Made by a program: the position numbers and the translations under genes. Of a stretch of 6,431 bases of DNA, positions 5,725 to 6,431 are shown in pieces. Location: positions 1 to 6,431 of the forward strand of contig JAUMYC010000145.1 in the NCBI GenBank assembly GCA_030528845.1, written 5' to 3'. Source of the stretch: Eubacteriales bacterium (GTDB lineage: Bacteria; Bacillota_A; Clostridia; Christensenellales; Aristaeellaceae). The stretch's first letter is position 1. Each line of letters starts with the position of its first letter. The notes under the pieces are model-generated. The model searched no databases. It was not told where the DNA came from and worked only from the letters and a program-made list of their open reading frames with translations.

Positions 5725-6431
5725 TCACGCGTTTTTGTGGAACGAGCCGCGGTTGAGCGTCTCGGTGTGGCTGCCCTCTTTCGGCGCCCGCACGCGCAGG
5801 ATATCGCCCGCGCCGGTCTCGTGCGGGCAGTTCAGCGTATATGCAAGCCCGGAACGGTTGGCCCTGTCGCCGGGGCGGCCTTCGCTGTCAAAGAGCTGTT
5901 CCACCCGGAACCTGCGCACGCCCTTGCCGGGGGAGAGCAGCTCCAGCTCGTCTCCGAGAGAGAACGTGCCGTGCTGCTCAATGCGGATCAGCCCGTTTTC
6001 CCGGCCGAGCACATAGCCCGCATAAATGCAGTCGGCCAGATATTCGCCGCGGTTGTCGTGGCCGTATTTGAGTTCGGAAAAATAAAAGCCGGTGGAATAG
6101 GGGCGGTGGTTGATGCTGTCGAGCTCCGCCTTCGCTTCCCGGACGTCCATCAAGCCGTCCATCGCGGCCCTGTAGGCGTTCACGACCGTCGCGACGTAGT
6201 ATTCGCTCTTCATGCGCCCTTCGATCTTGAAGGAATCCACCCCGGCTTCCCTGAGCCGGTCGAGGAATTCGACGGCGCACAGATCGTGGGAGGAGAGGAT
6301 GGCGGTGCCCTTGTCGTCTTCGATGATCGGCAGATACATGCCCGGCCTGCTCTGCTCCTCCAGCACATAGGTCCAGCGGCAGGGCTGCGTGCAGCCGCCA
6401 CGGTTTGCGCTGCGCCCGGTCAGATAAGCGC
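5725..6431 (-). CDS. trhP: U32 family tRNA hydroxylation protein, TrhP/YrrO type (5' end outside the window)
   Basis: The visible 234 C-terminal residues run in frame to the window edge, so the gene starts beyond it; full-length relatives have about 400-450 residues. The edge sequence reads AYLTGRSANRGGCTQPCRW, the second half of the U32 iron-sulfur region with two of the four cysteines. It is followed by LSSHDLCAVEFLDRLREAG, DSFKIEGRMKSEYYVA and HRPYSTGFYF. The last ~85 residues (from about YLADCIYAGYVLG) form the U32 C-terminal beta-barrel domain, and there is no DUF3656 domain. This layout fits TrhP/YrrO proteins, which with prephenate form 5-hydroxyuridine at tRNA position 34. The in-frame GTG at 6366 is internal and not a start, since the conserved sequence continues upstream of it. 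The downstream U32 gene begins 17 bases after this stop, so the two are co-transcribed, as in B. subtilis yrrN-yrrO. Confidence 0.87.
   Translation of the reverse strand, partial: AYLTGRSANRGGCTQPCRWTYVLEEQSRPGMYLPIIEDDKGTAILSSHDLCAVEFLDRLREAGVDSFKIEGRMKSEYYVATVVNAYRAAMDGLMDVREAKAELDSINHRPYSTGFYFSELKYGHDNRGEYLADCIYAGYVLGRENGLIRIEQHGTFSLGDELELLSPGKGVRRFRVEQLFDSEGRPGDRANRSGLAYTLNCPHETGAGDILRVRAPKEGSHTETLNRGSFHKNA

Noticed and set aside
5708..5728. Earlier GTG start of the long U32 gene, overlapping the upstream stop
   Set aside because: The AGGAGG lies inside this extension and serves the ATG at 5707, which yields the usual family N-terminus.

Overview
The window suggests a high-GC member of the Firmicutes, probably a Clostridia-type gut anaerobe. 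This is inferred from the strong AGGAGG-type ribosome binding sites, the Ala/Arg-rich codon usage, and the protein types: a clostridial-style acetamidase/formamidase family protein, PepP, and a tandem pair of U32 proteins. No species can be assigned from the sequence alone. There is no rRNA, tRNA, CRISPR array, transposase or phage gene in it. Nearly all of it is coding.

Layout: positions 1-126 hold a control region with a near-perfect inverted repeat (11-41), an extended -10 promoter (47-55) and a 5'-leader hairpin (67-91). Two rightward genes follow, apparently as one operon: an acetamidase/formamidase (FmdA/AmdA) family protein (127-1026) and a complete Xaa-Pro aminopeptidase of the M24B/PepP type (1055-2308). 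A hairpin flanked by an A-run and a T-run (2345-2386) separates them from a converging leftward gene set and can end transcription from both sides.

The leftward set, in order of transcription from the right edge, has five genes. They are a U32 protein of the TrhP/YrrO type cut by the window edge (5725-6431), a long U32 protein with the DUF3656/collagenase-type middle domain related to RlhA (3668-5707), a PptA-type tautomerase (3382-3609), a small multi-pass membrane protein (2875-3366), and a SUKH (SMI1/KNR4) family protein (2404-2841). Gaps are 17, 58, 15 and 33 bases. No internal promoter or terminator is convincing, so they could share a transcript that starts outside the window.

Functionally, the two U32 genes most likely act in RNA hydroxylation (tRNA U34 and/or 23S rRNA), using a four-cysteine iron-sulfur site. 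The three small genes after them are lower in GC and look like an accessory tail. The rightward pair combines hydrolysis of a small amide with removal of N-terminal residues before proline, which fits nitrogen or peptide scavenging, but the amide substrate is unknown. I see no clear undescribed system. The parts most worth a second look are the operator-like repeat, the amidase/PepP pairing, and the pptA / membrane protein / SUKH tail.
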